Positions 1-5,546 of a stretch of DNA of 5,546 bases are shown here, one piece after another; positions within the stretch are counted from its first letter, which is position 1, and each line of letters begins with the position of its first letter. Under the pieces are notes generated by a model. The model saw nothing but the letters and a program-made list of their open reading frames with translations, was not told where the DNA came from and ran no database searches. Made by a program: the position numbers and the translations under genes. This DNA comes from Nitrospirota bacterium (GTDB lineage Bacteria; Nitrospirota; Nitrospiria; Nitrospirales; Nitrospiraceae): the NCBI GenBank assembly GCA_020028195.1, contig JAHWYE010000130.1, positions 1 to 5,546 of the forward strand. Reading direction: 5' to 3'.

Positions 1-1823
1 TAAAGATCGGGTTGTTGCTGGTGGTCGGGCTGCTGGCTCTTCGCCTCTGGCATCTCCAGATCCGCGAGGGTCCGTACTACCGCGATCTCTCCCAGAGCAA
101 TCTGACCCGCTCCGTCGTCTTAGAGCCGGCCCGTGGTCTGATCTATGACCGGAACGGTGTGCTGCTAGCGAACAACGTCTCGAGCTTCAGCCTCTACGTC
201 ACCCTTGAAGACGTCCAGGACCGAGAGGAGCTGGTCCAGAAGCTCATGACGCTCGTAGGGCTCGATGAGTCCAGGCTGCGGAAAAAATTGTCCGAGCGAG
301 CCAGCAAACTCATACCGAGGAAAATCAAGGACCGCATGACGCTGCGGGAGGCGGCGCAGGTCGAATCCCATCGGCTGGATCTTCCTGGCGTGATGATTCA
401 AGCCGAATCTCAGCGGAATTTCCCGACAGGGCTGACAGCCTCGCATGTGATCGGATATGTCGGGGAGGTGTCGGCAGACCAACTGGAGCAGGCTGACTTT
501 GCGGACCTCCATCAGGGGAGTATCGTGGGCCAGTACGGGGTTGAAGTAACCTATGACCGTTTCCTGAGGGGACGTGCAGGGCAGAAGCTGATTGAAGCGG
601 ACGCACTGGGACATGAGAAACGGACGGTCTCGGTGGAGAAGCCACGGGCCGGAGATGATCTCTACCTCACCATTGACCTTCGCCTGCAAAAGCTGGCGGA
701 GGAGTTGTTGGGTGACGAGGCTGGCGCCATTGTGGCCCTCGATCCCAAGACCGGAGAGGTGCTGGCGCTGGCAAGCAGGCCCGCCTTTGATCCGAACGTG
801 CTCTCGCGGGAACTGACCCCCAAGCAGTGGGATGAGATTGTCCAGCACGAGGGGCGTCCGCTGAACAATCGGGCGACGCAGGGACAGTATCCCCCTGGCT
901 CGGTATTTAAGATCGCCATGGCCGCTGCTGCGCTCGAGACCAAGACAGTCGAGCCCTCCACGCAGATCCGATGTGCGGGTGGCTATCAGTTTGGCAGGCG
1001 CTTCTACCGGGACTGGAAGGCGGGCGGACATGGGCTGATGAACGTGACCCAGGCGCTGGTGCACTCGTGCGACGTGTTTTTCTATACCGCAGGCCAGCGA
1101 ATGGGAATCGATACCATCGCCTCCTATGCGAAACTCTTCGGCCTCGGCAGCCCAACCGGCATCGAGCTTCCCTCCGAGCGGGGCGGGATTGTGCCATCTC
1201 CCGACTGGAAGGTGAAAGCTCGAGGCGAACAGTGGTTGCCGGGCGAGACCATTTCCGCTTCCATCGGCCAAGGGTATGTGACCGTGACGCCGATCCAAAT
1301 GGCCTCCCTCACCGCGACGGTGGCCAACAACGGCGTGCCGGTTCGGCCCCGCCTCGTCAGAGCAGTAATGGATCGCGCGACCGGGCGTGTGCTGGAACTA
1401 CCGAGCGTGCCACTGAGCCGGCTGAACCTCAAGCCCGACACGCTCGCGATTATTCGGAGCGCACTCGCCGGCGTGGTGACTGAGGGCACCGCGACCCGCG
1501 CCAAATCCTCCCTGGTGACCATTGCCGGGAAGACTGGCACAGCGCAGATCGCCGCGCTTCGGCCGGGACCGGAGAAAGACATTCCGAAGAAGTTCAGGGA
1601 CCACGCCTGGTTCGTCTCATACGCGCCGGTCGAAGCCCCCCGCATCGCGGTGGCGGTCCTGGTCGAAAATATGGGGCATGGAGGGTCGGCGGCGGCGCCG
1701 CTGGCCAAACAGATGATCGAGGCCTTCGTGAAACTCGCGCCCTACGAACCTCGAGTCGTCCAATCGGGATCGGAGGCAGGGCCGATCCTGGCGGCTCTGC
1801 GGGCGCAGGAAACGCATGATTGA
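1..1823 (+). CDS. mrdA: Penicillin-binding protein 2 (peptidoglycan D,D-transpeptidase), 5' partial
   Basis: Class B PBP that crosslinks peptidoglycan stem peptides in the periplasm during cell elongation, as partner of RodA. The frame is open to the left edge (codons AAG ATC GGG precede the TTG at 12), so the TTG is not the start; the true start lies upstream and probably 15-30 residues are missing. Residue numbers here count from that TTG. A membrane anchor (LLLVVGLLALRLW) opens the visible protein. The PBP dimerisation/pedestal domain follows (about 32-215), including EPARGLIYDRNG at 38-49. The transpeptidase domain spans about 235-575. Its motifs are intact: SVFK at 297-300 (nucleophile S297, codon 900-902), SCD at 352-354 (the SxD form usual for PBP2) and KTGT at 507-510. 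About 606 residues are visible against about 633 in E. coli PBP2. C321, D334, H340 and C353 may form a zinc site. The SxD motif and the adjacent rodA favour PBP2 over the division paralogue FtsI. The 3' end overlaps rodA by 8 bases. Confidence 0.96.
   Translation, partial: KIGLLLVVGLLALRLWHLQIREGPYYRDLSQSNLTRSVVLEPARGLIYDRNGVLLANNVSSFSLYVTLEDVQDREELVQKLMTLVGLDESRLRKKLSERASKLIPRKIKDRMTLREAAQVESHRLDLPGVMIQAESQRNFPTGLTASHVIGYVGEVSADQLEQADFADLHQGSIVGQYGVEVTYDRFLRGRAGQKLIEADALGHEKRTVSVEKPRAGDDLYLTIDLRLQKLAEELLGDEAGAIVALDPKTGEVLALASRPAFDPNVLSRELTPKQWDEIVQHEGRPLNNRATQGQYPPGSVFKIAMAAAALETKTVEPSTQIRCAGGYQFGRRFYRDWKAGGHGLMNVTQALVHSCDVFFYTAGQRMGIDTIASYAKLFGLGSPTGIELPSERGGIVPSPDWKVKARGEQWLPGETISASIGQGYVTVTPIQMASLTATVANNGVPVRPRLVRAVMDRATGRVLELPSVPLSRLNLKPDTLAIIRSALAGVVTEGTATRAKSSLVTIAGKTGTAQIAALRPGPEKDIPKKFRDHAWFVSYAPVEAPRIAVAVLVENMGHGGSAAAPLAKQMIEAFVKLAPYEPRVVQSGSEAGPILAALRAQETHD
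1807..1810 (+). promoter_or_regulatory. Ribosome binding site of rodA
   Basis: AGGA lies five bases before the rodA ATG at 1816, inside the last codons of mrdA. It supports the choice of this start and translational coupling of the two genes, because ribosomes ending at the mrdA TGA (1821-1823) finish right on top of the rodA start. Confidence 0.7.
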
Positions 1824-2937
1824 CCGGGTGCTGGATAGCCGGCAGTTCGACAGTTTCGACTGGCGGTTTGTGGCGGTCGTGTGTGCCATCCTGGCGGTCG
1901 GGGTCCTTTCCATTTACAGCGTGACCTATGCCCAGCCCGGAGGCGGTCTTCCGCTGTACGTGAAGCAGCTGATCTGGATCCTGCTCGGAGGCGCGGCCTT
2001 TGCCATCATGCTCTTGTTCGACTATCACCAGATTTCCCGAGTGTCGTACACCCTCTATGTAATCGTGCTGGCGTTGCTGGTCGTGGTCTTGATCACCGGA
2101 AAGACGAGCCGCGGCGCACAACGGTGGATCCCGGTCGGTCCCTTCGCGTTTCAGCCCTCTGAGTTCGCGAAGCTGGTTCTGATCCTTGTGCTCGCGAGCT
2201 ACTATGCCAGGGCCCCCCGCGAGGGGTGGATGCAACGGGTCGTGCTGCCAGCCCTGATCATGATGCCGGGGCTGTTCCTAATCCTCAAACAGCCCGATCT
2301 TGGCAGCGGGCTCAGTTTTCTGGCGATTTACGCCGTGATGCTGCTGGTGGTGGGCGTGCGGTCCAAGGCCTTGGGTATCATTCTGCTCTTTTCGCTCATG
2401 CTGTTTCCGTTCGCCTGGGAGATGATGTGGGGGTCGCTCCACGACTACCAACGACAGCGGATGATGACCTTCGTGGATCCCGCCTATGATCCCGGTGGAA
2501 AGGGGTACCAAGCGCTGCAGTCGCGCATCGCTGTCGGGTCGGGGGAGTTGGTGGGAAAGGGGCTGTACGGCGGGACCCAGAGTCAACTCAAATTCTTGCC
2601 GGAAGGGCACACCGACTTTGTCTTCGCGGTCTTCGCTGAAGAGTGGGGATTTCTAGGGGTCCTGGTGCTGCTGGCTCTTTTCGTCGGATTGATCATTCTG
2701 TCATTGGAGATAGCGTACACTGCCAAGGACATGCTCGGCGCATTGTTGGCGGCAGGGATCATTGCGATGATCTGTTTCTGCGTGGTGGTGAATATCGGTA
2801 TGACCGTGGGCATGTTCCCGATCGTCGGCATCCCGCTACCCCTGATGAGCTATGGAGGCAGTGCGACGGTCACCACGATGGCTGCCCTCGGACTGTTGCT
2901 GAATATCAAGCGGAGACGCCTGACGCTGTTTTATTAG
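1816..2937 (+). CDS. rodA: Peptidoglycan glycosyltransferase RodA (SEDS family)
   Basis: Inner-membrane SEDS polymerase that builds glycan strands from lipid II during rod-type elongation, acting in complex with PBP2. The 373 residues match the E. coli protein (370). About ten hydrophobic segments can be read (near 16-36, 48-68, 73-94, 117-131, 142-157, 166-181, 185-205, 279-301, 307-334, 338-364), as expected for SEDS proteins. Family motifs are present: GAQRWIPVGPFAFQPSEFAK (100-119), the QSRIAVGSGELVGKG stretch (235-249), and LPEGHTDFVFA (261-271). D267 (codon 2614-2616) aligns with the essential SEDS aspartate. The FtsW/RodA/SpoVE signature runs from N326 to A350, with P335, G338 and SYGGS at 345-349. 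FtsW is the main alternative, but pairing with the PBP2 gene, length and the C-terminal ending right after the last helix (KRRRLTLFY) favour RodA. ATG 1816 is chosen for its AGGA site and the overlap with mrdA. Confidence 0.96.
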   Translation: MIDRVLDSRQFDSFDWRFVAVVCAILAVGVLSIYSVTYAQPGGGLPLYVKQLIWILLGGAAFAIMLLFDYHQISRVSYTLYVIVLALLVVVLITGKTSRGAQRWIPVGPFAFQPSEFAKLVLILVLASYYARAPREGWMQRVVLPALIMMPGLFLILKQPDLGSGLSFLAIYAVMLLVVGVRSKALGIILLFSLMLFPFAWEMMWGSLHDYQRQRMMTFVDPAYDPGGKGYQALQSRIAVGSGELVGKGLYGGTQSQLKFLPEGHTDFVFAVFAEEWGFLGVLVLLALFVGLIILSLEIAYTAKDMLGALLAAGIIAMICFCVVVNIGMTVGMFPIVGIPLPLMSYGGSATVTTMAALGLLLNIKRRRLTLFY

Positions 2938-3057
2938 CACAAACATAAGAGCGAGCAGGGCGGGCGGGGGAGCGGCGACAGGTCGAGCCTCGAGCCGTCC
3001 GCCTCTCGCAAACATTCACGGTTCTCGACCGATCACATTTTGACGCAGCAGTCTCCG

Positions 3058-3094
3058 GGAGGGCGCGGGCTCGTTGTGGCTGAGTAGCCCCTCC
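3058..3094 (+). repeat. Inverted repeat in the rng leader (arms 3058-3063 and 3089-3094)
   Basis: GGAGGG at 3058-3063 is perfectly complementary to CCCTCC at 3089-3094, with 25 bases between. A second, smaller hairpin GGCT-GAGT-AGCC (3078-3089) sits at the right side of the enclosed loop and shares one base (3089) with the outer arm. No T-run follows, so this is not a terminator of the usual kind. Such stems can occur by chance in GC-rich DNA; any role in RNA folding is inference. Confidence 0.4.
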
Positions 3095-3119
3095 GCGAGC
3101 GGTCACGTGCCCATCGCGG
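3093..3119 (+). repeat. Inverted repeat in the rng leader (arms 3093-3098 and 3114-3119)
   Basis: CCGCGA at 3093-3098 is the exact reverse complement of TCGCGG at 3114-3119, separated by 15 bases that contain the palindrome CACGTG (3104-3109). The left arm shares bases 3093-3094 with the preceding stem, so the two full stems cannot both form. It could be an RNA hairpin or, through the CACGTG centre, a protein-binding dyad; neither is shown. Confidence 0.4.
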
Positions 3120-3161
3120 CAGCTCACGGAGTGGAGCAACCGAGGCGGCGGCCTGGACTGC

Positions 3162-3167
3162 GAGGAG
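3162..3167 (+). promoter_or_regulatory. Ribosome binding site of rng
   Basis: GAGGAG ends five bases before the ATG at 3173. It is the strongest Shine-Dalgarno match in the region and decides the rng start against the in-frame TTG at 3074 and the GTGs at 3107 and 3131. Confidence 0.85.
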
Positions 3168-3172
3168 CGAAC

Positions 3173-4681
3173 ATGGGGCAGGAAATCGCAATCAGCATCA
3201 CTCGGGAAGAAACCCGCGTGGCCGTCTTGGACAATGGTGTCGTGACGGATCTATACGTCGACCGGGCCAAGCAGAAGGACTTTGTCGGCAACATTTACAA
3301 AGGCAAAGTGGTGAAGGTCTTGCCGGGTATGCAGGCAGCCTTCGTCGACATTGGCTTGGAGCGGGCCGCGTTCATCCACGTCTCTGACCTCTCCATGGAC
3401 ACGGAGCCAGGGGATACCCTCCTGGACAGCGACGAGGATGACAAGGGTCCCGATATGCCGCGGCCTCGTCGCCAGACGACACGTCCTATCGAGCAACTCC
3501 TGCAAGAAGGCCAGGAGCTCATGGTGCAGATCTCAAAGGGACCGATCGGGACCAAGGGGCCACGGGTCACGACGTATATCTCCCTGCCGGGGCGATCCCT
3601 CGTCTTTATGCCCAACGTGGAGCACATCGGCGTGTCGAGGAGGATTCCGAAGGATGAAGAGCGAGCTCGGCTGAAAGAGATCATGAAGCGGCTGCGCCGG
3701 CCCGGCTATGGCTACATCGTCAGGACGGTGAGCGAAGGGGTCAAGGAAGAGGATCTCCGATCCGATGTCGAGTTCCTGAACGTCCTCTGGCAGGACGCCT
3801 TGAAAAAGCGTGAGGAACTGCCGGCGCCGAGCCTGCTCCACAGTGATCTGACGTTGACGTTCCGCGTCGTTCGTGATCTTTTTACCAGGAAGGTGGAGCG
3901 CCTGCTCATTGACTCCAAAGAGGAATATGAAGCGGTGAAGGAGTTTGTCCACCGCGTGCTTCCTGACCAGACCAACCGAATTCACTATTACGAGAAGGAA
4001 GAAAGCCTCTTCGACCATCTGGGGATCGAAATGGAAATCTCCCGCGCGATCAACCGCAAGGTGTGGTTGAAGTCCGGCGGGCACATCGTTGTGGATCATA
4101 CCGAGGCGATGACGGTGATCGATGTGAACACCGGACGCTATGTCGGAAAGCGCGATCAGGAGGAAACCATCCTGAGGAACAATCTGGAGGCGGTCAAAGA
4201 GATCGCTTACCAGATCAAGTTGCGCGGGATCGGTGGGATCATCATTATTGATTTCATCGACATGGAGCGCGAGAAGAATCGAGAGAGAGTCTATCAGGCG
4301 CTTGTGGATGCGATGGCCGGCGACAAAGCGCGGACCAGAATTTCCCGCATCTCCGATCTGGGGCTGGTCGAGATCTCGCGCGAACGGGTTCGTGAGGACC
4401 TCCTGCGGACCATGTCCGAACCCTGCCATTACTGCGAAGGTCGAGGGTACACGAAATCGCCCACGACGGTGGCCTATGAGATCTTCCGTGAGATCCGGCG
4501 GATCGGACGGTTATCCGATGAGCAAAAGATCGTGGTCTGCACCCATCCAAGCGTGGCTGCGCTGCTTCAGGATGAGGAACACCGGGGGATCGAAGATCTG
4601 GAGCGTGAGTATGGTGTGAAGATCATCGTAAAGGCTGATCTGACGCCGCATCTAGAGCAGTATGACCTCGTCGTCCTCTAA
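3173..4681 (+). CDS. rng: Ribonuclease G (RNase E/G family endoribonuclease)
   Basis: Cytoplasmic Mg-dependent single-strand endoribonuclease that, in E. coli, trims the 5' end of 16S rRNA and cleaves some mRNAs. The protein has 502 residues (E. coli RNase G 489), with no long RNase E-type C-terminal degradosome scaffold. The N-terminus (ITREETRVAVLDNG, from residue 9) and the S1 RNA-binding domain (about 36-130, with VGNIYKGKVVKVLPGMQAAF at 38-57) match the family. The 5'-sensor/RNase H-like parts follow, with GTKGPRVTTYISLPGRSLVF at 126-145. The DNase I-like catalytic core carries D317 (TVIDVN) and D360 (IIDFIDM), which align without gaps to D303 and D346 of E. coli RNase E. The zinc-link cysteines are C418 and C421 (CHYCEGRG). 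The end EQYDLVVL resembles RNase G. Compared with E. coli RNase G, the S1 domain has a longer acidic, then Pro/Arg-rich, loop (about 74-105). The start is ATG 3173, behind GAGGAG. Confidence 0.96.
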   Translation: MGQEIAISITREETRVAVLDNGVVTDLYVDRAKQKDFVGNIYKGKVVKVLPGMQAAFVDIGLERAAFIHVSDLSMDTEPGDTLLDSDEDDKGPDMPRPRRQTTRPIEQLLQEGQELMVQISKGPIGTKGPRVTTYISLPGRSLVFMPNVEHIGVSRRIPKDEERARLKEIMKRLRRPGYGYIVRTVSEGVKEEDLRSDVEFLNVLWQDALKKREELPAPSLLHSDLTLTFRVVRDLFTRKVERLLIDSKEEYEAVKEFVHRVLPDQTNRIHYYEKEESLFDHLGIEMEISRAINRKVWLKSGGHIVVDHTEAMTVIDVNTGRYVGKRDQEETILRNNLEAVKEIAYQIKLRGIGGIIIIDFIDMEREKNRERVYQALVDAMAGDKARTRISRISDLGLVEISRERVREDLLRTMSEPCHYCEGRGYTKSPTTVAYEIFREIRRIGRLSDEQKIVVCTHPSVAALLQDEEHRGIEDLEREYGVKIIVKADLTPHLEQYDLVVL

Positions 4682-4766
4682 CAGGGTCGCCTGGCGCGTC
4701 GGTATCAGTGGCCCGCGCTCTACGGGATGCACACGCGAAAGAGTGACAGAGTAGGCTGGGCGTTCC

Positions 4767-5546
4767 ATGCTGAACACGGCGTGGCTGCGAACCTGGTTTG
4801 TGTTGCGTGCGGTGAAGGGGCTGGGCGACGCCACTGTGTGTCGGCTCGTCCAGTCCTTCGGTTCGCCGGAAGCTGTGCTGGCTGCCTCGGCGGATGACCT
4901 GCTGACCCTCGGCGGCCTGAGCAGCTCTCTGGCGCAGGCGATTCAGCGAGGGCTGGATCGTGAAACCCAACAGGACATTGATCGAGAACTCAAAGCGCTC
5001 GAGCGATTACGGCTGTCGGTCGTGACGTACCTCGACGTCACCTATCCGCCTCGACTCAGGACGATCCACGACCCTCCCCCGTTGTTGTATGTGAGCGGCG
5101 GGCTGAGCGAAGCGGACCACCATGCGGTCGCGATCGTGGGGGCCCGGCGTGCAACCCAGGCCGGCCGCCTGCTGACCGAACAATTGAGCCAGGAATTGGC
5201 CTCGGCGGGGTTTACCATCGTCAGCGGTCTGGCCAGAGGAATCGATGCGGCTGCCCATCGGGGAGCGCTAGCGGCTCAGGGTCGAACCGTCGCGGTCCTA
5301 GGCTGCGGAATCGACCGCACCTATCCGCCGGAACATCAGACGCTCAGGAAGCAGATTGAATCGAGCGGAGCCGTGGTGGGTGAATTGCCTCTTGGTGCCT
5401 ATCCTTACGGCTACCATTTCCCCCGTCGGAACCGGATCATCAGCGGTATGTGCCTGGGGGTGGTGGTCACAGAGGCGGCGATCCAGAGCGGGTCGCTCAT
5501 TACCGCGAGGCTGGCCGCTGAACAGGGTCGCGAAGTCTTCGCCGTT
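4767..5546 (+). CDS. dprA: DNA-processing protein DprA, 3' partial
   Basis: Cytoplasmic protein that binds incoming single-stranded DNA in natural transformation and loads RecA onto it; it is also present in many bacteria not known to be competent. The reading frame stays open to the right edge, giving 260 codons of an expected 360 or so. An N-terminal helical SAM/HhH-like region (about 10-75, with AVKGLGDATVCRLVQSFGSP) precedes the Rossmann-like DprA domain (about 85 onward). Family motifs are AIVGARRAT (122-130), SGLARGIDAAAH (153-164), GCGIDRTYPPEH (179-190), FPRRNRIISG (218-227) and GSLITARLAAEQGREVFAV (242-260), the last cut just before the usual PG. In the first motif the common Tyr-Gly is Ala-Gly (132-133). 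ATG 4767 is the first start after an in-frame TAG at 4752-4754; the ribosome site is weak (GGG at 4758-4760). The 85 bases after rng hold no clear terminator or promoter, so co-transcription is possible. Confidence 0.95.
   Translation, partial: MLNTAWLRTWFVLRAVKGLGDATVCRLVQSFGSPEAVLAASADDLLTLGGLSSSLAQAIQRGLDRETQQDIDRELKALERLRLSVVTYLDVTYPPRLRTIHDPPPLLYVSGGLSEADHHAVAIVGARRATQAGRLLTEQLSQELASAGFTIVSGLARGIDAAAHRGALAAQGRTVAVLGCGIDRTYPPEHQTLRKQIESSGAVVGELPLGAYPYGYHFPRRNRIISGMCLGVVVTEAAIQSGSLITARLAAEQGREVFAV

Larger units (their letters stand above)
2938..3172 (+). other. Intergenic region and probable leader of rng
   Basis: No convincing gene lies in these 235 bases. The part just after rodA has a G-rich run (2958-2970) and no hairpin followed by a T-run, so I see no rho-independent terminator. 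Inverted repeats cluster at 3058-3119. In-frame TTG (3074) and GTG (3107, 3131) codons upstream of the rng ATG exist, but the conserved RNase G N-terminus begins only at 3173. A TTGACG at 3040-3045 resembles a -35 box but has no recognisable -10 at 16-18 bases. Whether rng has its own promoter here or is read from the mrdA-rodA transcript cannot be decided from the sequence. Confidence 0.6.

Noticed and set aside
12..14. TTG at 12 as the mrdA start
   Set aside because: The frame is open to the left edge and the membrane anchor is already under way, so the gene begins outside the window.
165..1298. Long open frame of 377 codons on the - strand inside mrdA
   Set aside because: It is antisense to a well-conserved transpeptidase gene, its translation shows no recognisable family motif, and long antisense frames are common in GC-rich DNA.
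2956..2974. G-rich tract after rodA as a G-quadruplex
   Set aside because: Only three runs of three or more G are present, the last of five; a fourth run is only GG. A stable quadruplex is not supported.
3019..3031. Small hairpin CGGT-TCTCG-ACCG
   Set aside because: Only four base pairs, with no T-run and no extension of the stem; chance level.
3040..3068. TTGACG as a sigma-70 promoter for rng
   Set aside because: At a spacing of 16-18 bases the sequence is GCGCGG-like, with no resemblance to TATAAT.
3074..3172. Upstream in-frame starts for rng (TTG 3074, GTG 3107, GTG 3131)
   Set aside because: They would add a low-complexity extension absent from the family as I know it, and none has a ribosome site as good as GAGGAG before ATG 3173.
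3533..4429. Open frame of 298 codons on the - strand inside rng
   Set aside because: It is a shadow of the conserved RNase G coding frame and shows no recognisable motifs.
4682..4766. Terminator or promoter between rng and dprA
   Set aside because: The best stem (GCGCG with CGCGC, 15-base loop) is five pairs with no T-run, and no -35/-10 pair is recognisable.

Overview
The window is a GC-rich (roughly 60% by eye), densely coded bacterial chromosome segment with every gene on the + strand. It holds, in order, the elongasome pair mrdA (penicillin-binding protein 2, 5' end cut by the window) and rodA, then rng (ribonuclease G), then dprA (DNA-processing protein A, 3' end cut). A Gram-negative with a rod-type cell-wall elongation machine is implied. 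The order shape genes - RNase G - dprA, together with the protein styles, reminds me of Nitrospira-like Nitrospirota, but that is recall and not a database result, so treat it as a moderate-to-low confidence guess.

Layout: 1-1823 is mrdA, entered inside its N-terminal membrane anchor. rodA (1816-2937) starts inside the end of mrdA with an 8-base overlap, so the transpeptidase and its cognate glycosyltransferase are probably co-translated. A 235-base non-coding stretch (2938-3172) follows. It carries a G-rich tract and several inverted repeats, and ends in a strong ribosome binding site. rng (3173-4681) is a full-length RNase G with intact catalytic aspartates and zinc-link cysteines. An 85-base gap with no clear terminator or promoter leads to dprA (4767 to the right edge).

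How they work together: PBP2 and RodA are the core peptidoglycan polymerase/crosslinking complex of lateral wall synthesis. RNase G matures rRNA and turns over mRNA; in E. coli its gene (rng, formerly cafA) lies downstream of mreBCD, so a shape-gene/RNase G neighbourhood recurs here with different shape genes. DprA loads RecA on incoming single-stranded DNA during natural transformation and looks like the start of a different functional group.

I found no evidence of a mobile element, CRISPR array, RNA gene or undescribed defence-type system. This is a conserved housekeeping region. The points most worth a second look are a putative metal-binding quartet in PBP2, the structured rng leader, and the conserved linkage of wall-elongation genes with RNase G.
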